From NCBI GenBank assembly GCA_977006965.1, contig OZ345379.1:868001-932000 (forward strand): a stretch of DNA of 64,000 nucleotides, read 5' to 3'. The notes beneath the pieces are model-generated. The model made no database searches. It was not told the DNA's origin and worked only from the letters and a program-made list of their open reading frames with translations. A program made the position numbers and the translations under genes. The stretch is from Phymatolithon calcareum (taxonomy: Eukaryota; Rhodophyta; Florideophyceae; Hapalidiales). The stretch's first letter is position 1. Every line of letters begins with the position of its first letter. Positions 23,801 to 34,724 of this stretch are shown in pieces.

Positions 23801-24084
23801 TGCCCATTTAGCAAAATTGTTCCCATTTTTCGGTCAATTTATCGAGTTTGCTCGATATAGTATGAATATTTTCAATCATATGAGTCGCGCAGAGAATTGC
23901 AAATAGTCTTTTAAATTCTCGACGCATTGTTGAAAAATATTTGTGTACATAATAAGAAGGATTTATTCGGCGTAAGTTGAATTGTTTATGGTTTAACTTT
24001 CGGTATTATTCAAAATCTCAAATTAGGCCCGATTTAAGATTTGGTGCAGGTGAAATTTTTATTATTTGGCTAATATGTACTCCA
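23801..24084. other. AT-rich spacer between piggyBac A and B
   Basis: No frame or repeat of note. It separates the 3' terminus of copy A from the 5' terminus of copy B, which lie in the same orientation. Confidence 0.5.
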
Positions 24085-24660
24085 CTAGTGTCTATGTGAC
24101 GAACATGCTCAATTGAGAAAATTTCCTTTAATTAAGGGTTGATTTAAAAGCTCAAAAACGTTCGAAAAAAAACACGGAACAGTGTTTTAGCGCCAGATTC
24201 GGAAAGAAGGCTTTTAGTTCTTGGTGAGGAGTACCCCTTTTAGTATATTAAATGTGCGTCGTTACTGGTAGGAACCAAAATATGCTCGTCACTCGGAAAG
24301 AAAACATCTGCCATGCCTCGAGGAAATATCTGTGCCGAGTGGTCGGTGAAGCCGTATACAGCAAAGCAACATCGATGACAAGGCTCACAGAGCGCTGCAG
24401 ACTATGCGGAGCCTTTTGCAAGTAATATTGGTGAATGGCACGTGTATCGCAATGGCACTGTAATGCGCAAGCACCATGTATGATACCCGTCCAATTTGAT
24501 TCTGCCTGTTGATCACGATGATATGTGTGCTACGTATAGTAGTAATTGCCAATTGTTCCGTTTGCAGCTTCCATAGAGCTCTTACAGTAACGTCGGCGTA
24601 CGTACTCGGCGCACACTCATCCAGTAAATGGCAAGGCATCTTTTAGTTGGGACTATTGTA

Positions 24661-27016
24661 GGGTCTCGCAAATATGGGCCACTCTGAAAATGGGCCACTA
24701 AAAATTCGATAATAATTAATGAGAAAACCGTAGTGGCTGGGACAATTGGAGGTCATTTCGGGCTGCTACGTAGAGCTATCTCATAAACGTATGAACAAAT
24801 TTGAATTCTGGCCTGCTTTTTGCAATCCTGAGTGTCAACTACGTATATAAGGAAACTATGAGATCAATTAGTTGTCTTTATCGTCCTTAACTCGACCTTT
24901 TCGAACTGATCGTCGATGACCTGGCCGTTTCCATCAGCACTAACCTACAGTGTAGATAGAAAGATCCATTAGATCTATTGTTTGCAGTGACTATTATCAC
25001 AATGACCCAACTCATTACTCTTACAGACGCTCAGAAGCGTCTAGCTGAAGCTGTGAGTGAGAAAAAGAACAATCCTGACTTCTCTGTTCGATTTTTGAGC
25101 AAAAATTTAATGTGCCTCGCACTACACTCCAAAGAGCATGTAGGCCAGATGGATCGCCAGCCTCGATGCTCGAAATGAGCGAAGGGCGTGGACGGAATCA
25201 CAGGCTCACGACAGAAGAAGAGTCATTTATTGTTGAAGAGGTCATGGAGTTTCAGCAAAATGGCACACCGCTGTGCCGCGAGGCTCTAAAAGCACTGGCG
25301 AGAACTTTAATCCAAACCTTTCAATTAATGCGCCGACAAACCCTTGGCTTCAAAGACGACAGGCCGGGCAAGATATGGGTAAGAAGTCTACTTTCTCGTA
25401 ACCCTCAGCTATCTCTTAATACTAGAGCTAATTTAGAGCATGCTCGCGCTGAGGCCATGAGTCCAGAAATCTGTGCCACTCACTTCACCCGGCTCCGTAC
25501 CCCGTGTGACAGGTACAACATCAAGGAGGCATGCCATATCTTTAATCTTGATGAGTCTGGTTTTCTATACGCAGAATGACATTGGGCGGAAGGCAGAAGT
25601 TCCTGGTTCGCAAAGGGACTCAAGCAAATACTAGAGATGTCAAGTGGAGAGGGACTGTCGATCACGTGACACTAATGTCTGTTGTATCAGGCGCTGGACA
25701 ACTGTTCACGCCGGTCGTCGTGCTTCCTGGCGTTGAGGCTAAGTATTGAAAGTGCAGAGGTGGGCGCTTCGAGACGCCGGCAGACTACTTGCCTCAACCT
25801 AATTACCTATATTATCGGAAAGTTGCGGGCGTCGATAGCAACATATTCTACTCGTGGGCATTGAAATTTGTTGACGAAACTCGATTTCTTACGAGAGGAG
25901 GGCGAAGGTTGCTCCTTTTGTTTGACGGATACGCCGGACATCTGACCTTTCGCACCCTTAACCTACTGAAGACTTATGGTATCATTGTGGCTGGGTTGCC
26001 GGCACACACCTTTCACGCACTTCATCCATTAGACGTCGGCGTGTTTGGGCCCCTAAAGGAGAGGTTTCGTCAACAGCTTTCGAACCGGTCAGTGACGTCT
26101 AAGAAAGACGTGCGGAACGACATCTTTACAGTATGTGACCTGCTCAAGAATTCATACTACGAAGCTGTGACGGCTTCTAACATCATTGGATGGTTTAAGG
26201 GATCAGGGCTCTTCGTGAAGTCTTCTCGCAGCCCAGATCCAACACGAATTCGTGCTGATACGTTCACGTCTTCAACCATAACGGAGTCTGTGCTGGGAAA
26301 TGCACCTGCAACGCGGAGCATAACTGCTTTAACAGAAAGCTCTGATGCTCTAGAGGCTCTGATCCACAACTACAAACAACTCTACGATCTATTTATTAGC
26401 AGAGCAGAACAGCTCTGCTCTGATGGAGGAATGGTCATAGAGAGCGGAACAATCAAAGTAAGCACACGGAGTGGTGCCACACTAACTAGCGATAATGTGC
26501 TCCCGGCGCTTGAAGCTGCCGAGGAGGAGAAGCGACGAGAAGCAGCGAAGAAGGCTTCCGGAGCTACAGAGCGAGAGCGTCGCAAAGAGCTTTCTGTTGT
26601 CAAAAGTCAAGAGCGACTTGCTGCACAGCGCCAGCGTCAGCAAAATAAATATGATCGGGAAGAAGCTGAGCTGCAGCAGTCCAAAACATCTCGACTTGCT
26701 CAGCGTCGTTGCCTGGAAGAGACGCGAGTTGAGAGACGCGACAGAGCTAAGAGACGTCGCGTTTCTCGTGCTGCTTGAGAGATTGAATAATGAATAAAAT
26801 TATGTGCTTCAATTTTATTGACCTACCTTGTAATCAAATCCGCCAAATCAGGGCCTTGTGTTCAGGCCACCCTCCTTCCAAAACATGGATCTGTATGATT
26901 ATTCTGTCTCAATAATTGATCAATTGATGTCAAAGTCATTCAGAGACTCTTGATCTAACCTTAAAATACTGTTTAATTTTTGAGACTGAGCGAAGTGGCC
27001 CATATTTGCGAGACCC
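24661..27016 (+). mobile_element. pogo/Tigger-like DNA transposon with intact ends
   Basis: The termini are perfect 23-bp inverted repeats beginning GGGTCTCGCAAATATGG, flanked by TA duplications at 24659-24660 and 27017-27018. Length is 2356 bp. It encodes one transposase with CENP-B-like DNA-binding and DDE domains. It is inserted in piggyBac copy B. The same insertion is found in the right arm, so it predates the inverted duplication. Confidence 0.9.
25002..26778 (+). pseudogene. pogo transposase, disabled by frameshifts and one stop
   Basis: The ATG at 25002 opens a helix-turn-helix region. A frameshift near 25130 leads into RPDGSPASMLEMSEGRG and the second DNA-binding half. The catalytic Asp residues are in FNLDESGF (about 25550), LLFDGYAGHL (about 25925) and HPLDVGVFGPLK (about 26030). 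A further frameshift lies near 25575 and an in-frame TGA at 25747-25749. The last 329 codons (25789-26778) are open and end in an Arg/Lys/Glu-rich coiled-coil tail. The right-arm copy shares the shift at 25575 and the TGA, so the gene was already dead when duplicated. Confidence 0.85.
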
Positions 27017-28141
27017 TACGATACGCTTGCTGGTAACAACGTGCAGACGTTCTGCTCTCGCACCACACTCAGTGTACTCACACGGCCGTTGAAGCCTTAC
27101 GGATGCACCGTGTGTGCTTCACCTTGCGGACTCTCCGAGTGGTCCCCTGAGAGCTCCCTACATATTCGCTCACCTTAGTAGCCACGCGCCGTTACGGAAT
27201 TCTGGTCTACTCCCTCTGCCTTGCTACTAGTCACTCCCTCGGTGTTCATTCTACCGCCCACGGCGTGGCGCCCCAGGAACGTTTCAAGAAGTACTCGTCG
27301 ATAAGATCAAGCGTTGTTCGAGCACGCCACTTCGTTTGAAATGTATCCTTGTTCAGGAACCGATCGAGAAGACTAAGATTAAGACTATTAAGATTGTTAA
27401 CGTCAAGGCAGAGAAATTTGACGAATGTGCTCCTTCATCTCGCACTAAGTCGTCTGCACAGTACTGGTGGGCGCTCGTTAACAACTACGTAAGGAAAACC
27501 GTACGCGTGCGCTGGCGGCAGCTTGACGATGGAGCTTCACGTGTTATGCTTTCAGTCCCTCAGCTTGAAGTTTACTAGACGTACTATTCTGACTGTGCTC
27601 AAATTGACAAGCATAATCGATGCCGTCAAAAGAGTTTGGGCACGGGAAGAAAGTCTGCACCCAACACTGGTCTTTTCGTGTTAACACACATCTTCTCGCG
27701 ATATGCGTGGTTCTCAAGTCCACATGACGCATCGAAGGTATTACGAAATTCAGGCGGAAAAAATTAACGACAACTCATTTGACTCGCGCAATACTCTTCC
27801 ACGTTCAATCAGTCCAAAACGTAAATATGCTTCCGAGAGCGCTGTCGTAACCCACTAGACTCCCACGAAGAAGAAAAAGAAGACTGTAGCTGGCATGATG
27901 AATAATTATGCTGTGCAAAACACATGCAGAATGTTTCAAGTCAGGAAAATAACCGTCGTGCACTCATCATGTAATAGGCTTGATGGCGCCGCAGTCTACA
28001 TATAGGGCACTTCAACTGGTAGAAATGGTTTTTCTCAGCATGTTGAGCATATTCATTATGTTCATGCTTTTGGCGAGCCTAGTACGGAGTCCAAAAATAA
28101 AATGATTTTCTTTCCCTCCATTGAGGGATATAGGGAACTAC

Positions 28142-28582
28142 GGATAAGACCGAACGGATCTTGGTCCATCCGTTATCCAGAAAAATGCTTGTTTTTGAAT
28201 CCAGATTCCATGTAGTACCGTAAAAAGAGCTCATATTTTTTTCACATTCCATCTAATCCATGAGTACAGAGCCTCCAATCCAGTTCAAATACCTGACCAT
28301 CTTTGGGCCATATCGCCATAAAAAATTAAAAAAGTTCCTCGAAAGTGCGAACTATGAAGAAAAGCTTTTGGATTTTGATCCCAATTTCAAGGGAAAATGC
28401 TTGATTACTTGCCAATATAGATTCAAATTTGATCCGAAACAATTATTTTATTTCCAGATTGATTCCAAATATTTGGCTAAAAAATCCAGATCAGTCAGAA
28501 AGGGAGGCTGAAAAATCCGCTTGAATCCGGTTCAATTACAGCTGGAATGGAGTGGAACTGGGCAAATCCGTTCGGCCGTATC
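28142..28582. mobile_element. Short inverted-repeat element (candidate MITE)
   Basis: The left end (28142: GGATAAGACCGAACGGATCT) is an imperfect inverted match to the right end (28563-28582, reverse complement GATACGGCCGAACGGATTTG). Length is about 440 bp. An 83-aa frame (28260-28511) is open only in the left arm, because the right arm has a 1-base insertion, so it is unlikely to be a gene. The right arm copy (about 60840-61285) has altered bases at one end. No target duplication was identified. Confidence 0.4.
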
Positions 28583-29638
28583 TTTATACACCAACTAAGT
28601 ATAAGCTTGTTCTTGCGAAGAAACGTTAGAACTTCAATCAACATTGCTTGATTTTAGAAATCTAAGAGTTAAAAGTTGATCGACTTGGGAAATTCTTCGG
28701 GCCGATTTATCTCATTGTGCAAATACAATATACAGCGGTCCATGTTTACGTTGGTCTTCTGTCAGTAATGAGAAAGAAACTCGTGTTTGAACGCGTAAAG
28801 ATTATGAACATTTGCCAACAGATATAAGCCGCTACCTAAGTAAACTTGTCAACTGGGGCACTACGAATTAAGACTTGGCCAAAAGCAACGAGGATGTGAT
28901 ATGACAAAACGCAATGGCTCCCCCTGCGCTCGATCACCCTGATAGCGGTCACATCGACGACATCTTACTATTGCACTTCGGTCCGTGAAGAACAACTGGC
29001 CGCCCGAGAAAGTACAGTCTGGTGAGGGCGATTTTTAGAGGTACAGTGTTCCTCCTTGGCATCGGTATTTCGGTGTTCAGAGGTATCCCGTTTTTCAAAC
29101 TGGCTTGTACGTTGGTTGCTACATACGTCGCACCGAAGATGGTTCACCCATTTGAGAATGATGATGGTGGTCTGGTCAATGTTGGTGTGTCTGTACTCGG
29201 AAGAGAAGTCAAGTTTACGGTTAAGCAAGGACTCCGCGGACAAGGCGTTGAACAGAACCTACATCCGACGTCTGATCATAAGTGTGCTTCCAACGCAAGA
29301 CGCCGAACCCGACACAGGCCCACATCCCGATGAAATGTGTTGAGAGTAACACCACGATTTGAGTTAGGTGAGGCACCGCGGCTTGGATGAATCTATATCG
29401 GAATAGGAAAAAATTTCGGTAGCACAGTGTTGGTTATGTTTGCATGTTATTGTCGATGGGCAGGTGTGACTTCCATGGCAGTTGGATCAACTGATACAGG
29501 AAGCAGAATGATGCAAGCCGTGAGTAGGAGTGAGTTTGTAAGGCAGTTGAACCAAGTGACAGTCAATCACTGAAACGCCATTATCTGAGTTGAAATATAT
29601 CGAGAAAGTGGTAGACGGTACAGGACAAATAGTTTCCA

Positions 29639-32084
29639 TTTAGAGGACGCCTAGTGTCAATTTTACGAACCCCCTCAATTGAGGGGGGATTTGAAAGCTC
29701 GAAAATATCCATAAAGCAAAATCGAAACAGATCACTCACGCCATATTCGTAAAGCCTAGCTCATCTTCTGTGCGAGGAGTATTCACACTACTACCTTAAA
29801 TTCGCTTCGTTCGGCGCTAGCAACGAAAATATGTTGGTCACTCAGAAGTACCAGACCTGCCATTCCAGGAGAAAAACACCGGCCGCGCGCAGTCGGTACA
29901 TTAGTACAAACCAAGGCAGCATCGGTACGCGGTCTTGAAGAGTGCTCCAGACTATACGGAGCCATTTCGAAGTCAAAAAAGGTGAGTGATATGGTTCAGA
30001 ATGTACTTGGGGAAAAATCAATGGTCGCGCGAGCATGTCACATCGCGTGAAATGGGTTCTGATTCGTAATCCATTGAAGAAGACTAAGGTTAAGACAGTC
30101 CACATTGTCAACGTCCAGGCAGAGAACGCTGAGGATGACGTTCCAGACGCTGAGCAGCTTGAACCGAGCCAACACCGGCAAAAGCGCGGTACCGCCCAAG
30201 CCCGCTTACAGTTTTCATCCTTGCCAATCTTCATCGCGAAACGCCTGTTTATCGTCTACAGTCGCGATCACATGCTCCTCAGAAGGGCACACAAGCTTCG
30301 ATACAAAATGCAGAAGCTCTAAACGTCCTCTTCCGAGCACTCTCGCCTAAGTCTTACAGGGCCCTTGAGGCCAAACATCGCACCGCGAACTTGATGTCAT
30401 CACGCCCAACCGCGAGCCGAATACGTGCGCTTATTGGGTGCCAAGGTACAAGCGGAAGTTCTATACCCGTTATAGGGACGGTTTTGCTCTCAGTTGTGGA
30501 AACGTCGCGCTCTAAACGGAGACTTCTTATCCGAGAATTGTGGTATTGGACTTCATTCGAAGTTCGATTTCGTGGTGACGATGTTTCCCCAAGGTACGAG
30601 CGAAAACTTGCTGCTTGGACGTCCGCTAAGCTGAGAAGAAAGGGACGAAAAGATACTACAGTGACAGAGCCTATTAAGTTTTTCGAAATACTCGTCCTCA
30701 TGGCAAGAGCTGAGTTCGGCGCTGAGAGCGCTATCTGGAAGTCTGCCAGGCCGAAGAAGTATTTCCCCGGCCCTTCTTCTTCCAAAACAGGGATGCCGGT
30801 GGCCAAATACTTCCGGTTGATTTCATTCAGAGTGCAATCAAGTGAATTAGGCGACATGTACTCTGCGCAGTACCGCTGGTCCCCTCGGTCAAGATTATGT
30901 CGATCCCACGAATGACCACAGAAAGCACACTATGTCAAAGAGATTTTGAAGGCGAGATGGCCCACGTAATGGCAGTTCTGTGCTGTCTTGTGACCGTGTA
31001 TGCAGGTATAAGGCGCATTGCATGTGTGGATTCATACTTGGTGAGTGCTGACTCTGCAGAGATTCAACAAGTGGGCATTCGGTCTGTTTCCCCCAATGAG
31101 CACATCACTTCTGACAGACAAGTTCGGTGATACTGTACCAATCCTCATGAGCAACCTGGAAGAATACCTCGGAAGATATCAACTGACCAAAGAGGAGATT
31201 GATATCACTGAAAAAGCTCTAGACAAGCTACTCTTCTTCACTATCGTCTTATACGACGACATGGAATAGATAAGGCGCCAATTGAGGAAATCTGATCAGT
31301 GGACCCCAAGCTTTTCCCTCCGCCCTTTTACGGGAGAGGGTTTTTGCAGCTAGGGCTACGACGCTAACCCGGGTTACAAGTATTTGAATATATGATCGAA
31401 GCTACAACGTAGCTGCTGAAACGCATCTCCCTTGCAGTCTCATGAGTGTTACTGAGGGCGTTTAATAAATTCCAAATTCAAAAAAAGTGCGCCTATAGTT
31501 CATAGGGGCCATCTAACTCTTCTGGCGATTTTCTAGGTTGTTAGCTGGCTGTTATTCTCTGGTGACCATGCAGAGTGTCAACAGCACATGACACAGTGAA
31601 GGTTTTGTAAAGTGCCGGGAGAGCAAGTCATCGACAGCATTTGACACGCGCAATACTTGTCGACGTTCAGTCGCGCCAGAGCGTACATTTGCATTCGAGA
31701 ACAGTGTTAGACGCCACGTTACCTCTAAGAAATGTAAAGCGATGTCTGCAGAGGTCATGATGACTACTTTTGTTGTGCTAAACAACTGCAGAGTTTGATA
31801 ATGCAAGACCTCGACCATTGTGTTCTCACAATGTAATACGCTTGATAGTGCCACAATATACATTTGCGACATTTCTACTGTTTGGAACTGCTTCACTAAG
31901 CATGCTGAAGACATCTATGAGCTTGGCGCTGTTGATGCGCTTGATAGCGAGTAACTTTCATTAGCAAAAAATTAAATGAATCTCTTCCCTCAATTGAGGG
32001 AAAATTTCCGTAAAATAGACACTTGATGTTGAATAATGTACACTTTGTGTAATTCGAATAACCTGCAATAAACAAACAACAAAC
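29639..32084 (+). mobile_element. piggyBac-like element copy C, inserted in U1
   Basis: It is bounded by two copies of CAAATAGTTTCC (29627-29638 and about 32085-32096), whereas the U2 half has this sequence once. Near the ends are inverted words AGTGTCAATTTTACG and, reversed, AGTGTCTATTTTACG, each followed by CCTCAATTGAGG. The piggyBac family is expected to duplicate TTAA, which is not seen here, so the longer duplication is odd. The mirror copy lies at 57215-59660. Confidence 0.7.
29831..31951 (+). pseudogene. piggyBac-like transposase, broken
   Basis: Exon-like pieces: 29831-29975 followed by GTGAGT, a plausible intron start, then 30040-30300. A 174-codon frame (30391-30915) contains EPIKFFEILVLMARAEFGAE, KKYFPGP and SSKTGMP, the N-terminal half of the DDE_Tnp_1_7 fold. 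A shifted frame gives RRIACVDSYLVSADSAE (about 31010-31060), matching the catalytic VDSYFxS motif. The C-terminus has CNTLDSATIYIC and ends YELGAVDALDSE* at about 31951. Segments between 31070 and 31490 are not recognisable. Multiple frameshifts make it a pseudogene. Confidence 0.65.
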
Positions 32085-32199
32085 AAATAGTTTCCTTGGC
32101 AGCTCCTTAAGCAGCAAAGCAAAACATGATCACTATCGCCATGACCAGGAGCCGAACAGTATCAGTTGCAACCACGGCAAACCGAGCTCGATCTTTTTC

Positions 32200-32601
32200 A
32201 TGAAGGCAATATGTCAAGGGCGTTTTGAACAAGTAGTCCGCGCAGAAGTCGAGATCGGAGTCAAACCTCGACGAATGCTACAGGAACCAGTGAAGACGAC
32301 GAATAATACTCACAACCGTACCCAGACGAAATGTGAGGAGTGCGACCAATCCGCAAAACTTCGATTCTGTTACGCGGCTTGCAACCCTAATGCCAATATA
32401 GTGTGTCTCGACGGCAAACAAGGGTTTACGCCACAGGCAATGAGAAGATTCAATTCGAGCGATCGGGACCAAACTTCATTCTTTTATACCCTGCGCCGAA
32501 GCAACAGGCAGTTTAGAGCTCATCGACAGAGGGACGAAAGAACAGTGTCTGCTTCAGAGGAAGGCAAGCTGAATTTTGGTGTTCAACAAAACGGTAGATG
32601 A
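32200..32601 (+). pseudogene. Cys-rich frame beside piggyBac C, unknown
   Basis: A 133-aa frame contains TKCEECDQSAKLRFCYAACN and then NIVCLDGKQGF. The spacing of cysteines recalls the C-terminal zinc-binding domain of piggyBac transposases. It lies just outside copy C and inside the roughly 280 bases that U2 lacks. It could be a fragment of another piggyBac copy or chance. The same frame is present in the right arm (57099-56698, minus). Confidence 0.3.
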
Positions 32602-32907
32602 ATTCATATTATGCCAAATGCCAGTCCATAAGTCCGATTCAGAAGACATGAGAGCTGATTTCTTTCCCATGCACGGGACCAAGCTAAGATTAGATTTCGT
32701 GTCACACGTAGAGTTGTGTACGACCTCATCGATCTGAAGAGATCGATTGAAAATCAGGACTGCGGCGGGTCGACGGGGCTGTCAGGTGGACTGCAGTGCA
32801 GTTATATGGAGAACGATTTGACTGTTTCGTGTCGTGAGACGATTTTGCGCAAAGGAATATTTTGCGCAAAGCGAGATCGAGTTCCGAGTGCGGTTTGAAG
32901 TTTGAAT

Positions 32908-32952
32908 GTTTATCCCGGCGGTTCATCATAATGATGAACGGCCGGGATAAAC
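32908..32952. repeat. 45-bp near-perfect palindrome (hairpin)
   Basis: Two 22-base arms (GTTTATCCCGGCGGTTCATC and its reverse complement) with one mismatch surround a single central base. The U2 half has only one arm of this sequence at the equivalent place (about 35820-35860), so the hairpin arose by copying one arm in reverse. The mirror lies at 56347-56391. Confidence 0.8.
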
Positions 32953-34240
32953 TTTCAGCATGACGCTGTTTCCCGTAAGTGTTCAAAGTCCAGAGAAACA
33001 GGATGCATCAGCTGTTCTAAATGTGGCACCGCACTTATCGCCTTTGTGCAGCGCCTGGATGTCTTTGAGATGTGCTGTATGGCGACTGGGCGCTTAGGTT
33101 GGGAAGCCGCCTCTGCATGGTAGAAGTCGTGCCAGGGCCTGGCAGATGGGCGTGCACGTTTGCCCCCTGCCTTGTACTACCCTCTTGTCAACTCAACACT
33201 CAGTACAGCAACGGATCAAACAGGTTTGACGAAATTGCAGATGATTCGCGTCACACCGAGAAAGGTGGTATAGCGAAGGTGCTGGTAAAACGGTACTTAG
33301 ACTTCGTCTACAACGGAAAAGCACGGCGATGCACCCCAACGTAGAGAAATATGACTGGAGAGATCAAATATATTGCATCGATAGTATACGCTGCGGGTAG
33401 AGCATACTGCAAGATATTCACTTGCTCATGGCGATCGAAAGTGGGACATCAGCAAGACGCAGAATGTCAGAGAGGGGCTTGAAGAGTGCGCTACTGCAGC
33501 GCGAAGAATGCCAAACTTTGGACGGGATCCATTGAGTGAGAAATGTGAATCACAATGTAGGTGAACAGTGCCTTGCCTGCTCTTCAGCATGAAGTGCTCC
33601 GTGCAATGCCGGAAAAAGTAGCGTACACGAGAAGATGTCTCCCAACTTCTGTCGACGGATGTTGAAGTAGCCGTGCTTGCTGCTTGACGGTTCAGTCGAG
33701 TGTGTTCGCCAGTGGATATGAGACATATGAGCTGCAGAAGTTCTAACTGTCAGCTAGGCTGCAGTTGCGAAAAGGCCCTCAGCGATACACCTATGAAGTG
33801 CTCTTGTGGTGGACGAGAGAAGATAGTTATTCAGAATACGTTCTTTTGACACTGCGTCCCTTAAGAGCAGTTCAGAAAGTCCGTAGAAAATGGCTCTCAA
33901 ATTTGAGCCTGAAAGACAGTTTTGAGACTTCTAAGATTCCTGGTGTGTGCTTCTTTCAACCGACTTTCTCTTTCTATTATCAAAAGAGAAAATTCGGCTT
34001 CCCTCTGCGTGAACATTCCGTACGGTAAATGCTCTGGTTCGTACCAGTTCCTATATGAAATGTGCACAGTTGAAGCTGATTTAGGTAATACCGAAACTCA
34101 GTTATCCAAGGTTCGAAGCGGTGTGTTCGTGTGAGTCGCTCGCTCTACTACGGACTGAATGAGATTGAACGGCATATCATTTATTCCTTTTCGAGGCAGA
34201 GAAAATACGGGATGGTATACAGTCAGTGTGTCATAACATG

Positions 34241-34724
34241 CAACAAGACTGGGACTTAACACTCGACTTCGCGAGAGAAGATAACTATCCCCCGATGAAC
34301 TTTCTGGAGCTATAAACTACATTTTCTGCGGAATGATATAAAAAATATACCGCGCGAATTCTCTTCTTCTGGGTATTGGCCTGCGTTAGTCTTGCGTTAA
34401 GGAAAATTTGATTTGCATATATTTTAATATGCGGACTTTAACCCGAGCTTAAAACCTCATAGTAAAATATTCACGTGAAGAGAAATTCGAATTAAGGAGA
34501 TTTTAGAAGAGCAGAGTGTGACTGACACAGAAGAGAGTGAGAAACTGCCCTGCTACGCAAATTGAGGTTATGGGAGCTTTTAAAATAAATCATCACATAT
34601 CCTCTTCTGTTGCTTCTCAATTCTGTTGCTTGCTTGGTTGTGGATACAGAAATGACAGCTTATAAACGTTTTTACCCGTAATACGAAATCACTTTCGTGC
34701 AAATGAAGAATAAGTCTTTCGCAC
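34241..34724 (+). other. Centre of inner palindrome with a LINE 3'-end fragment
   Basis: About 480 bases separate U1 and U2. Within it, 34470-34610 resembles the 3' end of the LINE at 43-47 kb and its truncated copy at 42362. It has EEIRIKEILEE in translation, followed by AATTTGAGGTTATGGGAGCT-like DNA. The rest (34250-34460) is AT-rich and unrecognised. The LINE-like piece is mirrored at about 54690-54830. Confidence 0.5.

Larger units (their letters stand above)
24085..28145 (+). mobile_element. piggyBac-like element copy B, internally deleted, carrying a pogo insertion
   Basis: The 5' end has ACTAGTGTCTATGTGACG and the CTCAATTGAG word shared with C. The first exon (24280-24430) is followed by the nested pogo element (24661-27016). 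The transposase resumes at 27336 with IEKTKIKTIKIVNVKAE. It then jumps to the C-terminal YYSDCAQIDKHNRCRQ and the cysteine motif CNRLDGAAVYI at about 27970, so the catalytic core is deleted. The end has CCCTCCATTGAGGG (about 28115). The 3' part from 27019 is mirrored in the right arm. Confidence 0.65.
28840..34240 (+). repeat. Inner palindrome, half U1 (interrupted by piggyBac C)
   Basis: Apart from 29639-32084 and about 280 extra bases at 32150-32440, this half matches the reverse complement of 34725-37225. By eye, identity is high near 28860-29530 and lower (about 75-80 percent) at 32650-34200. U1 carries a 1-base insertion and a TGA in the frame that is open in U2. Peptides in the outward direction (HCTExFxxKSxQGT, SLYHLSRCD) are shared between halves, hinting at an old protein, but no family is recognised. 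Confidence 0.75.

Noticed and set aside
27544-27732. 62-aa minus-strand frame conserved in both arms
   Set aside because: The opposite strand encodes the piggyBac C-terminal motif YYSDCAQIDKHNRCRQ, so the minus frame is an antisense shadow.
28260-28511. 83-aa frame as a gene
   Set aside because: It is open only in the left arm, because one base differs in the right arm, and it sits inside a short inverted-repeat element.
31045-31269. 74-aa frame after the VDSY motif as the true piggyBac continuation
   Set aside because: It does not resemble the expected catalytic half. It looks well composed but could not be assigned, and copy A lacks this stretch.
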